A DNA stretch of 64,000 nucleotides from Microterricola viridarii (GCF_001542775.1 NZ_CP014145.1:3348001-3412000), one strand, 5' to 3'. Positions 51,252 through 60,967 are shown, counted from the stretch's first letter. Numbers and translations: made by a program. The notes: generated by a model not told the origin, from the letters alone.

Positions 51252-52490
51252 ATGAAGATCGAAAAAGCCGAAGTCATCGTCACCAGCCCCGACCGCAACT
51301 TTGTCACCCTGAAGATCACGACGGATGACGGCATCACCGGCCTCGGCGACGCCACGGTCAACGGCCGTGAGCTCGCCGTCGTCACCTACCTCAGCGAGTA
51401 CATCGTGCCGCAGCTCATCGGCCGCGATCCCTCCCGCATCGAGGACGCCTGGCAGTTCTTCTACCGCAGCGCGTACTGGCGCCGTGGCCCCATCACGATG
51501 GCCGCGATCGCTGCCGTCGATATGGCCTTGTGGGACATCAAGGGCAAGGCCGCCGGCATGCCGGTTTACCAGCTGCTCGGCGGCGCGAGCCGCGAGAAGA
51601 TGATGGCGTACGGCCACGCTTCCGGCAAGGAACTGCCTGAGCTGTTCGACAGCATCCGTCACCACCAGGAGCTCGGCTACCGGTCCATCCGCGTGCAGAC
51701 CGGGGTGCCCGGGCTCGAGTCGATCTACGGCATCGCGTCGAACAAGGGGCTGCCGGGCAACGAGGGCGTGCGCTACGACCACGAGCCGGCCCAGCGCGGC
51801 AAGCTGCCGGCTCAGGAGGATTGGGACACCCGCTCCTACCTCCGCCACCTGCCGACGGTGTTCGAGGCTGTGCGCAACGAGTTCGGGCCGGACCTGCCCC
51901 TGCTCCACGACGGGCATCACCGGATGACGCCGATGCAGGCGGCCAAGCTCGGCAAGTCGCTCGAGCCCTACGACCTGTTCTGGCTCGAGGACTGCACGCC
52001 GGCCGAGAACCAGGAGGCGTTGCGCCTGGTGCGACAGCACACCACGACCCCGCTGGCGATCGGCGAGATCTTCAACACGGTGTGGGACTTCCAGTCGCTG
52101 ATCAAGGAGCAGCTGATCGACTATGTGCGCGCGGCATCCACCCACTTCGGCGGTATCTCGCCGCTCAAGAAGGTCATGGACTACGCGGCGATGTACCAGA
52201 TCAAGTCCGGCTTCCACGGGCCGACCGACATCTCGCCCGTCGGCTTCGCCGCCCAGCTGCACGTCGGCCTGGCCATCCACAACTACGGCATCCAGGAGTA
52301 CATGCAGCACGGAGACAAGACCAACGCGGTCTTCGCCCAGTCGATGACCTTCGAAGACGGCTACCTGCACCCGGGCAACAACCCGGGCCTCGGCGTCGAG
52401 CTGGACGTCGACGAGGCGGGCAAGTACCCGTACGAGACCGCCTACCTGCCGTACAACCGGCTGGCCGACGGCACCGTCCACGACTGGTGA
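51252..52490 (+). CDS. manD: D-mannonate dehydratase, enolase superfamily (ManD)
   Basis: The 412-residue enzyme removes water from D-mannonate to give 2-keto-3-deoxy-D-gluconate. It has the capping domain at the N-terminus (TDDGITGLGDATVNGRE), RVQTGVPG, then metal ligands in LLHDGHHRMTP (Asp220, with catalytic His222), FWLEDCTPAEN (Glu) and LAIGEIFNTVWDFQ (Glu), and a C-terminal WDNPGLGVE-like stretch (NNPGLGVELDVDEA). It follows the GPH transporter by 49 bases and completes the route from glucuronate with uxaC and uxuB. Some relatives act weakly or on gluconate, so activity is inferred from context as well as motifs. Confidence 0.92.
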   Translation: MKIEKAEVIVTSPDRNFVTLKITTDDGITGLGDATVNGRELAVVTYLSEYIVPQLIGRDPSRIEDAWQFFYRSAYWRRGPITMAAIAAVDMALWDIKGKAAGMPVYQLLGGASREKMMAYGHASGKELPELFDSIRHHQELGYRSIRVQTGVPGLESIYGIASNKGLPGNEGVRYDHEPAQRGKLPAQEDWDTRSYLRHLPTVFEAVRNEFGPDLPLLHDGHHRMTPMQAAKLGKSLEPYDLFWLEDCTPAENQEALRLVRQHTTTPLAIGEIFNTVWDFQSLIKEQLIDYVRAASTHFGGISPLKKVMDYAAMYQIKSGFHGPTDISPVGFAAQLHVGLAIHNYGIQEYMQHGDKTNAVFAQSMTFEDGYLHPGNNPGLGVELDVDEAGKYPYETAYLPYNRLADGTVHDW

Positions 52491-52495
52491 TTGAG

Positions 52496-53041
52496 ATGAC
52501 CGAGCGTGCCGCTGAGTTTCCGCCGGTGCCTGTGCGCCCGCTGGTCGTCGTGATGGGGGTCTCCGGATCCGGCAAGACGACGATCGGCTCACTCATCGCC
52601 GAGGCTCTGCGGGTGCCATTCACGGATGCCGACGCACTGCACCCCCGCAGCAACGTCGTGAAGATGGCCGAGGGCACGCCGCTGAACGATGAGGACCGCT
52701 GGCCCTGGCTGGCCGTTGTCGGGAGCGAGATGGCCGCGGCATCCGACACGGGCATTGTGATGGCCTGTTCCGCGCTGAAGCGCCGCTACCGCGACGCCAT
52801 CAGGGCGGCCGTGCCCGGCGCGCTCTTCCTACACCTGCACGCGGAGCAGGAGGTGCTCGCCGCCCGCATGGAGGGGCGCAGCGGCCACTTCATGCCGCCG
52901 TCGCTGCTGGCCTCGCAGTTCGCGGCGCTGGAGATGCTCGAGCCCGACGAGAACGGTGCGATCGTCTCGGTGCGCGGGAGTGTGGAGGAGATCGTGCGGG
53001 CGGCCGTGGCCCAGCTGGCTGCGCCCGCCCCCGTGGGCTAG
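52496..53041 (+). CDS. gntK: Gluconokinase
   Basis: The 181-residue P-loop kinase phosphorylates D-gluconate to 6-phosphogluconate. It has Walker A GVSGSGKTT (about 21-29), FTDADALHPRSNVVKMAEGTPLNDEDRWPWL, CSALKRRYRDAIR and SGHFMPPSLLASQFAALE, the usual GntK signatures. ATG 52496 lies 6 bases after the manD stop; an in-frame GTG at 52487 overlapping that stop is an equally possible start. With the SMP-30 lactonase it may feed lactone-derived gluconate into the pentose phosphate pathway. Confidence 0.93.
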   Translation: MTERAAEFPPVPVRPLVVVMGVSGSGKTTIGSLIAEALRVPFTDADALHPRSNVVKMAEGTPLNDEDRWPWLAVVGSEMAAASDTGIVMACSALKRRYRDAIRAAVPGALFLHLHAEQEVLAARMEGRSGHFMPPSLLASQFAALEMLEPDENGAIVSVRGSVEEIVRAAVAQLAAPAPVG

Positions 53042-53071
53042 AGGCAGCGCCAGCGCCAGGGCCCGACGCGC

Positions 53072-53128
53072 CGAGATGACAATTGAGCGCCTTCTCGCAC
53101 CACGGGAACGCGCTCAACTGTCATCTCG
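53072..53128. terminator. 18-bp hairpin between convergent gntK and lactonase genes
   Basis: Arms 53072-53089 and 53111-53128 pair with one mismatch around a 21-base loop. Convergent placement suggests a bidirectional terminator. Confidence 0.65.
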
Positions 53129-53146
53129 CCGGCCGGGGCGGATGCC

Positions 53147-54019
53147 CTAGCCGCGGAAGCTGGCGACCGGCAGCCCGCTGGTGCCGTGGCCGGCGACCAG
53201 GAACACGTGGCCGGCGAGCGCGTCGCTCTCGTCCAAGCCGTTCGCGGCCGACGTCACCCAGAGCTGGTCGCGTTCGGGGCCGACGAAGGCGCATGACGTC
53301 GGTTGCGCGGTCGGCATGGTGATGGTCTGCACGAGCGCCCCGTCCGGCGCGAACTCGTGCACGGCGGCGCCACCGTACTCGGCGACCCACAGGTGCCCGA
53401 GCACGTCCACGGCCAGGCCGTCGGGCAGCGCCCGGAACGCCTCTGGCCCGACAAGCACGCGCGGACTCGGCGTCACCGTCGACGTCTCCGGGTCGAAGGG
53501 GTAGCTGTAGAGCGTGCGGGCCATCGAGTCGATCAGGTAGAACAGGGCGCCGTCGGGGCTCCAGCCCAGCCCGTTCGGCAGCGCGAAGCCGTCCAGCACG
53601 AGCGTGGGCTGCCAGCTCTCGTCCAGCCGCCACAACCCGCCCCGCCCGGCGGCGAAGTCCAGCGCGCAGCTGCCCGACCAGTACACCCCGGCCGGGTCGG
53701 CCTTGGCGTCGTTCATGCGGATGCCGGCGGGCAGACAGTCCACGCGCCGCGTCACCGTGCCGTCATCCGCCAGGCCGACGAAGCCGGAGGTCGTGACGGC
53801 GATCACGCCGCCGGCCGCGCGCGGGGCGACTGCTCCGATGCCGAGCGGGTAGACGATGAGCGAGCCGTCGCCGGTGGCGGGGTCGGCGCGGAAGATCTCG
53901 CCGCGCTCGTTGTCGACCCAGAGCACGGTGCCGCTCGCCGCGTGCCAGTACGGGCTCTCGCCGCACACCGCGCGCCGGGGAACGACGACGCTGACGGAGG
54001 GCCGGAGGTTCTCGCTCAT
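53147..54019 (-). CDS. SMP-30/gluconolactonase family lactonase
   Basis: The 290-residue six-bladed beta-propeller hydrolyses sugar lactones. Metal-site residues are in place: CGESPYW (Glu near the N-terminus), [14 protein letters not shown] (Asn), [13 protein letters not shown] (Asn) and LPDGLAVD (Asp). AAAGGA precedes the ATG. It converges on gntK, so gluconolactone or another aldonolactone made by the Gfo/Idh dehydrogenases is a sensible substrate; this link is inferred. Confidence 0.9.
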   Translation of the reverse strand: MSENLRPSVSVVVPRRAVCGESPYWHAASGTVLWVDNERGEIFRADPATGDGSLIVYPLGIGAVAPRAAGGVIAVTTSGFVGLADDGTVTRRVDCLPAGIRMNDAKADPAGVYWSGSCALDFAAGRGGLWRLDESWQPTLVLDGFALPNGLGWSPDGALFYLIDSMARTLYSYPFDPETSTVTPSPRVLVGPEAFRALPDGLAVDVLGHLWVAEYGGAAVHEFAPDGALVQTITMPTAQPTSCAFVGPERDQLWVTSAANGLDESDALAGHVFLVAGHGTSGLPVASFRG

Positions 54020-54133
54020 GGTGTCCTTTCTGGGCCGCCGCGGCGCGGGCGTTGGTGCGCCAGCCTACAAGCCATCGGTGAACTCACAGCCCGTGCACAG
54101 GACTGCGGCTTCCGCTCCGGCATCCGCCTTGAT

Positions 54134-54160
54134 AAACTTGAGTCACTTAGACTCAAGTTT
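54134..54160 (+). promoter_or_regulatory. HAIR element (HspR-binding inverted repeat)
   Basis: CTTGAGT (54137-54143), 7 bases, ACTCAAG (54151-54157): an exact match to the HspR-associated inverted repeat, extended to 10-base arms by flanking AAA/TTT. It ends 21 bases before the clpB-type start codon, so HspR should repress the gene outside heat stress. A TANNNT-like TAGACT (54148-54153) lies inside it. Confidence 0.9.
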
Positions 54161-54181
54161 CAAGTCTCGGAAAGGAACGCC

Positions 54182-56329
54182 ATGCAGCCAGACCAGCAGC
54201 CTCCTCAGGAAGACGCCAAGAGCGCCCTCGAAACGTACGGCGTGGACCTCACCGCCATCGCGGCGAGCGGCAAGCTCGACCCTGTGATCGGCCGGGACGC
54301 CGAGATTCGGCGGCTCAGCCAGGTGCTCACCCGGCGCACCAAGAACAACCCCGTACTCATCGGTGAACCCGGCGTCGGCAAGACGGCCGTCGTCGAGGGC
54401 CTCGCCCAGCGCATCGTCGAGGGTGACGTCGCCGACTCGCTCAAGGGCAAGAAGCTCGTCTCGCTCGACCTCAGCGCCCTCGTGGCCGGCGCCATGTACC
54501 GCGGCCAGTTCGAGGAGCGGCTGAAGAGCGTGCTCAAGGAGATCACGGAGTCTGACGGCGAGATCATCACGTTCATCGACGAGCTGCACACCCTGATGGG
54601 TGCCGGCGGCGGCGAAGGCTCCGTGGCGGCATCCAACATGCTCAAGCCCATGCTGGCCCGCGGTGAACTGCGCCTGATCGGCGCCACGACGCTCAACGAG
54701 TACCGCGAGTTCATCGAGAAGGATGCCGCCCTCGAACGCCGCTTCCAGCAGGTGTTCGTCGGCGAGCCGAGCGTCGAAGACACCGTCGCGATCCTGCGCG
54801 GGTTGAAGGGCGCCTACGAGGCGCACCACGGTGTGACGATCAGCGATGGCGCACTCGTCGCGGCGGCCACCCTGAGCAACCGTTACATCACGTCGCGGCA
54901 ACTGCCGGACAAGGCCATCGACCTCGTCGACGAGGCGATGAGTCGGCTCAAGATGGAGATCGACTCCTCGCCGGTGGAGATCGACCAGCTGCAGCGCCAG
55001 GTCGCGCGGATGAAAATCGAAGAGCTCGCGCTCAAGAAGGAGAAGGACGACGCCTCGAAGGAGCGACTCGAGAAGCTGCGCGAGGAGCTGATGGAGAAGG
55101 AGTCCGAGCTGAAGGTGCTCGAGACACGCTGGGCCCGCGAGAAGCGCTCGCTCAACGCCGTCGGCGACCTGAAGAAGAAGCTCGACGAGGCGACTCGCGC
55201 CCGCGATCGCGCCATGCGCGAAGCGAACTACGCCGAGGCGTCTAAGCTCGAGTACACGACGATCAAGCAGCTGCAAGAGCAGCTGGCCGAGGCCGAGCAG
55301 GCCGAGAACGACCCGATCGAGGACCGCATGGTCAACGAGCAGGTGACGGAGGAGGACATCGCCGCCGTCATCGCCGCCTGGACCGGAATCCCCGTGGGCC
55401 GGCTGCTGCAGGGCGAGACCGAGAAGCTGCTGCACCTCGAGAACGAGCTCGGCAAGCGCCTGATCGGGCAGAAGAAGGCCGTCGCCGCGGTGTCGGATGC
55501 CGTGCGCCGCACCCGCGCCGGAATCTCCGATCCGGACCGCCCGACCGGCTCCTTCCTGTTCCTCGGGCCGACCGGTGTCGGCAAGACCGAGCTCGCCAAG
55601 GCGCTCGCCGAGTTCCTGTTCGACGACGAGAAGGCGATGATCCGCATCGACATGTCGGAGTACGGCGAGAAGCACAGCGTCTCGCGGCTCGTCGGTGCCC
55701 CTCCCGGCTACGTCGGCTATGAGCAGGGTGGCCAGCTGACCGAGGCCGTGCGCCGGCGGCCGTACTCGGTGATTCTGCTGGACGAGGTCGAGAAGGCCCA
55801 CCCCGAGGTGTTCGACGTGCTGCTGCAGGTGCTCGACGACGGCCGGTTGACCGACGGCCAGGGCCGCACGGTCGACTTCCGCAACGTCATCCTGGTGCTC
55901 ACGTCGAACCTCGGCTCGCAGTACCTCGTCGACCAGTCGCTGACCTGGGCCGAGAAGGAGACAGCGGTGCAGGCGATGGTGCGCCAGGCCTTCAAGCCCG
56001 AGTTCGTGAACCGGCTCGACGACATCGTCGTGTTCTCGGCGCTGACCCAGGACGAGCTCGGCGAGATCGTGGAGCTCTACATCGAGCGTCTGTCGAAACG
56101 GCTGAGCAGCCGTCGGCTCACCCTGGCGGTGACCCCGGATGCCCGGCGCTGGCTGGCCGAGCGCGGCTACGACCCGATGTACGGGGCCCGGCCGCTGCGC
56201 CGCCTGATGCAGCACGAGATCGACGACAAGCTCGCGAATGCGCTGCTGGGTGGCTCGGTGCGCGACGGCGATCTCGTGCGGGTCGACCTGGCCGCAGACG
56301 GCAACGGGCTCACGGTGGGCGTCGAGTAG
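54182..56329 (+). CDS. clpB: ClpB-type AAA+ disaggregase lacking the N-terminal Clp-N domain
   Basis: The 715-residue hexameric ATPase has two AAA+ modules: Walker A GEPGVGKT (61-68) with [17 protein letters not shown], then Walker A GPTGVGKT (about 462) with [15 protein letters not shown], arginine-finger and sensor regions, and a C-terminal D2-small domain. Between them is a coiled-coil M-domain (about 230-340; [21 protein letters not shown]). The roughly 150-residue Clp-N domain is absent: the protein starts [20 protein letters not shown] and the HAIR box fixes the start. AAAGGA precedes the ATG. No ClpP-binding loop is evident, favouring disaggregation over proteolysis. Confidence 0.92.
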   Translation: MQPDQQPPQEDAKSALETYGVDLTAIAASGKLDPVIGRDAEIRRLSQVLTRRTKNNPVLIGEPGVGKTAVVEGLAQRIVEGDVADSLKGKKLVSLDLSALVAGAMYRGQFEERLKSVLKEITESDGEIITFIDELHTLMGAGGGEGSVAASNMLKPMLARGELRLIGATTLNEYREFIEKDAALERRFQQVFVGEPSVEDTVAILRGLKGAYEAHHGVTISDGALVAAATLSNRYITSRQLPDKAIDLVDEAMSRLKMEIDSSPVEIDQLQRQVARMKIEELALKKEKDDASKERLEKLREELMEKESELKVLETRWAREKRSLNAVGDLKKKLDEATRARDRAMREANYAEASKLEYTTIKQLQEQLAEAEQAENDPIEDRMVNEQVTEEDIAAVIAAWTGIPVGRLLQGETEKLLHLENELGKRLIGQKKAVAAVSDAVRRTRAGISDPDRPTGSFLFLGPTGVGKTELAKALAEFLFDDEKAMIRIDMSEYGEKHSVSRLVGAPPGYVGYEQGGQLTEAVRRRPYSVILLDEVEKAHPEVFDVLLQVLDDGRLTDGQGRTVDFRNVILVLTSNLGSQYLVDQSLTWAEKETAVQAMVRQAFKPEFVNRLDDIVVFSALTQDELGEIVELYIERLSKRLSSRRLTLAVTPDARRWLAERGYDPMYGARPLRRLMQHEIDDKLANALLGGSVRDGDLVRVDLAADGNGLTVGVE

Positions 56330-56341
56330 CACCGGCCCGGA

Positions 56342-56415
56342 TTTCGACAGGCTCAATCAGCGGGGGTTCCCGCTGATTGGGCCTGTTGCGTTTTCGCTGG
56401 TTGAGCCTGTCGAAA
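56342..56415 (+). terminator. Terminator after clpB with nested repeat
   Basis: A 20-base stem with two mismatches (56345-56364 / 56369-56388) is followed by CGTTTTC. TTTCGACAGGCTCAA (56342-56356) also pairs perfectly with TTGAGCCTGTCGAAA (56401-56415), giving an alternative fold. Confidence 0.7.
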
Positions 56416-56431
56416 CCCCCGCCCCGGTGCA

Positions 56432-56465
56432 GGCTTCGGTCGCTGGCGCTCCCTCGAGCCAACGG
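56432..56465. repeat. Single copy of the 40-bp GC-rich repeat, inverted orientation
   Basis: GGCTTCGGTCGCTGGCGCTC and the following CCTCGAGCCAACGG are the reverse complement of the unit at 13612 and elsewhere. It sits between the clpB terminator and the permease gene. Confidence 0.85.
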
Positions 56466-56545
56466 ACACTTGCGCTGGGTGAAGTTAATGGGCTAGAACA
56501 TAGACCAATGACTCTCGCGGCTCGCCGCCCATCCCGGAGGATTCA

Positions 56546-58018
56546 ATGACGCATTCCGCAGACACCGTCGTCGCGGCCGACGACCGCCGCCTGAGCGGCA
56601 ACCTGGGCACCGTTGCCGTCACCTTCATGGTGATCGCCGCGGCGGCACCGCTCACCGTCGTCGGGGGGCTGCTCCCGATCGGCCTCCTCGTCGGCAACGG
56701 GCTGGGCTTCCCCGTCATGTTCCTGGTGGCGACGGTCATCCTGTTGCTCTTCGCCGTCGGGCTCACCTCGATGAGTCGCTTCATCCCGAACGCCGGATCC
56801 TTCTTCACCTTCGTCAGCCACGGCCTCGGCCGCACCCCCGGTGTGGCGACCGCGTGGCTGGCCCTCGCCTGCTACACCACCGTGCAGGTGGCCGTCTTCA
56901 GCTACCTGGGCGGCACGCTCAGCTCCAGCATCGCGCTGCTCGGTGGCCCGGAGATCGCCTGGTGGGTGTTCACGCTGGCCTCGATTGCCGTCGTCGGCGT
57001 GCTCGGCTACCGCCACATCGAGCTCAGCTCCAAGGTGCTCGTCATCGTGCTGGGGGCCGAGATGGGAATCGTGCTGCTGCTCGGCATCGTCATCATGGCG
57101 ACGGGCGGTCCGGAGGGCCTCTCGCTCAGCCCGTTCTCGCTCGAGAACATCTTCTCCGGCTCGCCCGCGCTCGGCCTGATGTTCGCCATCGCCAGCTTCA
57201 TCGGCTTCGAGTCCACCGTCGTCTACCGCAACGAGGTGCGTGACCCGGAGCGCACAATCCCGCGCGCCACCTACGCCTCGGCCATCATCATCGGCGTCTT
57301 CTACGCCTTCGCCGGCTGGGTCGTCATCATCGGCTTCGGCGAGTCCGCCGTCATCGACGAGGCCGCCGCCGACCCGGCCACGCTGCTCTCCCGCCTCACC
57401 GACCAGTACCTCGGCCCGATCGGCGGCATCATCATCGCCGTCCTGTTCATGGGCAGCATGTTCGCCGCCGTGCTGTCGCTGCACAACGTGCTCACCCGCT
57501 ACCACCACGGCATGGCCAACGCCCGGGTGATGCCCGACAGCCTCGGCACCGTGCACCCCCGGCACCGCTCCCCGCACCGCGCCGCCGTCGTGCAGGTGGC
57601 CACCGCCGCGACCTTCGTCGTCATCCTCGTGCTCATCGGCTTCTCGGCCGAGCACATCTTCTCCTGGTTCGCCGGCATCGGCACCCTCGCGATCGTGCTG
57701 CTGATGGCGCTCACCTGCCTCTCGGTGATCGCGTACTTCCGCCGCACCCGCGCCCTGACGAGCCCGTGGCACACGGTCATCGCCCCCGGCCTCGGCTTCC
57801 TCGGCCTGGCCGTCTCGGCCGGCCTCATCGCCGCGAACTTCCCGCTGCTGGTCGGCGACGTCGACGCCGACGGAAACCCGAGCTGGGGCGTGCTCAGCAT
57901 CGTCCTGATCGCGGTCGTCGTCATCGCTCCGATCATCGGCCTCGTGCAGGCGCTGGTGCTCCGGGCCAAGCATCCGGAAGCCTACGCCCAGGTCGTCGAG
58001 CGCTTCGGCGAGGATTGA
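56546..58018 (+). CDS. APC-family amino acid/amine permease
   Basis: The 490-residue protein has about twelve spans (for example LGTVAVTFMVIAAAAPLTVVGG, the conserved first APC helix with its unwound region, and AIASFIGFESTVVYRNEVRDPERTIPRA, the family signature). GGAGG lies upstream of the ATG. It heads the gamma-glutamylation cassette and probably imports the amine that the ligase at 59593 modifies. Substrate could be ethanolamine, putrescine or an amino acid. Confidence 0.9.
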   Translation: MTHSADTVVAADDRRLSGNLGTVAVTFMVIAAAAPLTVVGGLLPIGLLVGNGLGFPVMFLVATVILLLFAVGLTSMSRFIPNAGSFFTFVSHGLGRTPGVATAWLALACYTTVQVAVFSYLGGTLSSSIALLGGPEIAWWVFTLASIAVVGVLGYRHIELSSKVLVIVLGAEMGIVLLLGIVIMATGGPEGLSLSPFSLENIFSGSPALGLMFAIASFIGFESTVVYRNEVRDPERTIPRATYASAIIIGVFYAFAGWVVIIGFGESAVIDEAAADPATLLSRLTDQYLGPIGGIIIAVLFMGSMFAAVLSLHNVLTRYHHGMANARVMPDSLGTVHPRHRSPHRAAVVQVATAATFVVILVLIGFSAEHIFSWFAGIGTLAIVLLMALTCLSVIAYFRRTRALTSPWHTVIAPGLGFLGLAVSAGLIAANFPLLVGDVDADGNPSWGVLSIVLIAVVVIAPIIGLVQALVLRAKHPEAYAQVVERFGED

Positions 58019-58079
58019 CCGACCCGCCAGGCACCCCGCCCGCCTCTCATCCAGCACCGCCCCAGCACGAAGGAACCAC

Positions 58080-58829
58080 ATGTCTGCCCCCCTGTCCAAG
58101 CCGCTGATCGGCTTCAGCGGCCGCCGCGGTCGCGCCGAGTCGGTCGGCGCCCCGCGCGGCTTCCACGACGCCCCGCTCGACATCTACATGAGCGAGTACA
58201 CGACGTCGGTGATCCGGGCCGGCGGCATGCCGGTCAACCTGCCCATGGACGCCGACGCGAGCGAGCTCGTCGACTACTTGGACGCCGTCGTGCTCTCGGG
58301 CGGCGAGGACGTCGACCCGCGGCGCTACGGCGAGGCGCCCGGCCCGCACACGGGCTGGATCGACCCGCAGCGTGACGCCTTCGAGATCGCGCTCATCGAG
58401 GCGGGGATCGCCCGGGGCATCCCGGTCCTCGGCATCTGCCGCGGCCAGCAGCTCATCAACGTCGCCCTCGGCGGCAGCCTCGTGCAGCACCTCGTCATCG
58501 GCGAGGGCGAGTCGCACGCCTCGTACGCGTACCCCCGGGCACAGCGCGTGCACCCCGTCGCGCTCGAGGCCGGCAGCACCGCGGCCGAGCTCTACGGTGA
58601 CACCGTCATGGTCAACTCCTACCACCACCAGGCCGTCGGTCGGCTCGCCCCCGGACTCCAGGTGACCGGCCGCGCCCCCGACGGGGTGATCGAGGCCATC
58701 GAGCACGAGAGCGCAGCCGTGCTCGGTGTGCAGTGGCATCCGGAGGTCTTCGGCGGCGACCCCCTCTTCGACTGGCTCGTCCAGGCCGCACAAAACGCAC
58801 AGAACACACGACAGAAAGCAGCAGCATGA
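58080..58829 (+). CDS. Gamma-glutamyl-amine hydrolase, class I glutamine amidotransferase-like (PuuD type)
   Basis: The 249-residue peptidase C26-type enzyme has the nucleophile in VLGICRGQQLINVALGG (Cys120) and the His-Glu pair in GVQWHPEVFGG (His220, Glu222), with VLSGGEDVDPRRYGE as the oxyanion-side motif. PuuD-type enzymes split the gamma-glutamyl bond at the end of the pathway, releasing glutamate and an amino acid. AAGGA precedes the ATG; ATGA overlap joins it to the SDR gene. Confidence 0.9.
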   Translation: MSAPLSKPLIGFSGRRGRAESVGAPRGFHDAPLDIYMSEYTTSVIRAGGMPVNLPMDADASELVDYLDAVVLSGGEDVDPRRYGEAPGPHTGWIDPQRDAFEIALIEAGIARGIPVLGICRGQQLINVALGGSLVQHLVIGEGESHASYAYPRAQRVHPVALEAGSTAAELYGDTVMVNSYHHQAVGRLAPGLQVTGRAPDGVIEAIEHESAAVLGVQWHPEVFGGDPLFDWLVQAAQNAQNTRQKAAA

Positions 58830-59596
58830 CTCCCCGCCACCAGAACAAGAACGGCTTCATCACGGGCGGAGGATCCGGCATCGGCCGCGAGACCGCGCTG
58901 CGTCTGGCGCGCGAGGGCGCCCGCATGATGATCACCGACGTCAACCTTGAGGCCGCCCTGGAGACGGTGTCGCTGATCGAGGCAGAGGGCGGCGTGGCCC
59001 TGGCCGCTCGCGTCGACGTGCGCGAGCGCGAGCAGATCCGAGCCGCCGTCGACGCCGTGCGCGCCGCATGGGGCAGCCTGCACCTGCTCGTCAACAACGC
59101 CGGCGTCGTCACCAACCACTCCTTCGAAACGCTCACCGAGGATGCCTGGGACTTCGTGCTCGACATCAACCTCAAGGGCCAGTTCCTCGTCGCCCAGGAG
59201 GTCGCCCCGCTGATCGGCGAGTCGGGCGGCGGAGCCATCGTCAACCTCTCGACCGTCGAGGCCCTCGTCGTGGTCACCAGCGGCACCACCGCGCAGCCGC
59301 ACTACAACGCCAGCAAGGGCGGCGTGCCCATGCTGACCAAGGCTCTCGCCGTCGAGCTCGCGCCGAAGGGCATCCGCGTCAACTGCGTCGCCCCCGGCCC
59401 GATCGCGACCAACTTCTTTGACCTGGAGGGCGTCACCAGCCCGGAGGCGATGGAGTTCCTCGGGCAGCGTCTGCTCGTGCCGCGCGTCGGCCAGCCGGCC
59501 GACATCGCGTCGGCGGTGTCCTGGCTGCTCTCGGACGAGGCCAGCTGGATCGACGGCATCCAGCTGCCCGTCGACGGCGGATGGTTGACCCGATGA
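58826..59596 (+). CDS. Short-chain dehydrogenase/reductase (SDR)
   Basis: The 256-residue classical SDR has the cofactor loop TGGGSGIG (13-20), DVNLEAA after the second strand (Asp suggests NAD preference), NNAG, the catalytic YxxxK as HYNASKGG (Tyr160, Lys164) and PGPIATNFF. Coupled by ATGA on both sides between the hydrolase and ligase genes. The known putrescine (Puu) pathway has no such step; an SDR here fits oxidation of a hydroxyl of a glutamylated amino alcohol to the aldehyde, the substrate for 60968. Confidence 0.9.
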   Translation: MTPRHQNKNGFITGGGSGIGRETALRLAREGARMMITDVNLEAALETVSLIEAEGGVALAARVDVREREQIRAAVDAVRAAWGSLHLLVNNAGVVTNHSFETLTEDAWDFVLDINLKGQFLVAQEVAPLIGESGGGAIVNLSTVEALVVVTSGTTAQPHYNASKGGVPMLTKALAVELAPKGIRVNCVAPGPIATNFFDLEGVTSPEAMEFLGQRLLVPRVGQPADIASAVSWLLSDEASWIDGIQLPVDGGWLTR

Positions 59597-60963
59597 AGGA
59601 CTACGTGCTGGACCCGGCCGAGCTGGAGGCGCTCGGCATCCGCACCGTCATCGTCGCATCGCCCGACCTGCAAGGCCGCCTGATCGGCCGCAGGATCCCC
59701 GTCGACGGCTTCGACCGGGTCATCGAGAACGGCGTCGACGTCTGCACCTGCGTCTGGGCCTGGGACCTCGAGCAGGGGCTCGAACTCATCGACGCCGGAC
59801 TGTTCAAGCTGTGCAGCATGCACAACGGGGTTCCGGATGCCACGCTGCGGGTGGACCTCGGCACGCTTCGCCGTGCCGCCTGGCTCGAGAACGTGGCCAT
59901 CTGCTTCGCCGACCCCGTCGACGTGCGCACCGGCGAACCGCTGGCCATCTCGCCGCGCGTGATGCTCAAGCAGGAGCTGGCCCGCTACGCCGAGCGCGGC
60001 TTGCAGCCGAAGGCCGGCACCGAGCTCGAGTTCTACCTGTTCCGCAACGAGCAGCGTCAACTGCGCAAGAACGGCTTCCGCGACCTCGACCCCACCACGC
60101 TCATCCCGAGCGACTTCATGATCCATGAGGGCAACCTCTACGAACCGTTCTTCCAGAAGCTCCGTGACGACCTCCTGGCCAGCGGCGTGCAGATGGAAGC
60201 CGCCCAGTCCGAGTGGGGCAGCGGGCAGTGGGAGATGACCTTCCGCTACGGTGAGCCGCTCGAGATGGCCGACCGGCACGCGCTGTACAAGCTGGCCGTG
60301 CGCGACTCCGCCGCCCGGGCGGGCATGACGGCGACGTTCATGGCCCGGCCGCTGAACGGCCAGCCCGGCTCCTCCTGCCACGTGCACTTCTCGGTGCAGG
60401 ATGCCGCGGGCGAGCGCCTGTTCTGGAACGACACCGCCGATGAGAACATGAGCGAGATGATGCTGAGCGCCATCGGCGGCGTGCTCGAGCACGCCCCGGC
60501 CTTCATGGCCTGGTACTCGCCGACGATCAACTCCTACCGGCGCAACAACTCCGGTGATGTGGCGGGCAACGGCCGCACGTGGGGCTTCGACAACCGCACC
60601 ACGACGGTGCGCGTTGTCGGGCACAAGCCCGAGCACCTCCGCTTCGAGTTCCGCCTGCCCGGCGCCGACACGAACCCGTACCTCACCTTGGTGGCACTGC
60701 TCGCCTCGGCCAGGGACGGCATCGACCGCGCCGCTGTCGCGCCGGAGCCGATCCGCGGCAACGCATACCTGCTGCCGGCCGACGAGGAGATGCCGGCCGA
60801 TCTGCTGCAGGCCTCGAAGGCCTTCGTGGCCGCCCCATTCCCGCGCGCGCTGTTCGGCGACGACATCGTCGACCACCACCGGGTGCTGCTCGAGAACGAG
60901 TGGAAGACCTTCATGGCCGCGGTCAGCGACTGGGACCTCAACCGCTACTTCGATCGGGTCTGA
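59593..60963 (+). CDS. Glutamine-synthetase-like gamma-glutamyl-amine ligase (PuuA/GlnA4 type)
   Basis: The 456-residue protein has the GS catalytic domain: GTELEFYLFRNE (metal Glu), QMEAAQSEWGSGQWEM, GQPGSSCHVHFS in place of the GS ammonia-site GAGCHTN-type region, WGFDNRTTTVRVVGHKP and FEFRLPGADTNPYL. The short N-terminal beta-grasp (TVIVASPDLQGRLIGRRI) is typical of amine-glutamylating paralogues, and the adenylylation-loop region is not conserved. It should join glutamate to an amine using ATP. Start 59593 (ATGA overlap) is preferred over ATG 59581. Confidence 0.88.
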   Translation: MKDYVLDPAELEALGIRTVIVASPDLQGRLIGRRIPVDGFDRVIENGVDVCTCVWAWDLEQGLELIDAGLFKLCSMHNGVPDATLRVDLGTLRRAAWLENVAICFADPVDVRTGEPLAISPRVMLKQELARYAERGLQPKAGTELEFYLFRNEQRQLRKNGFRDLDPTTLIPSDFMIHEGNLYEPFFQKLRDDLLASGVQMEAAQSEWGSGQWEMTFRYGEPLEMADRHALYKLAVRDSAARAGMTATFMARPLNGQPGSSCHVHFSVQDAAGERLFWNDTADENMSEMMLSAIGGVLEHAPAFMAWYSPTINSYRRNNSGDVAGNGRTWGFDNRTTTVRVVGHKPEHLRFEFRLPGADTNPYLTLVALLASARDGIDRAAVAPEPIRGNAYLLPADEEMPADLLQASKAFVAAPFPRALFGDDIVDHHRVLLENEWKTFMAAVSDWDLNRYFDRV

Positions 60964-60967
60964 GCGG

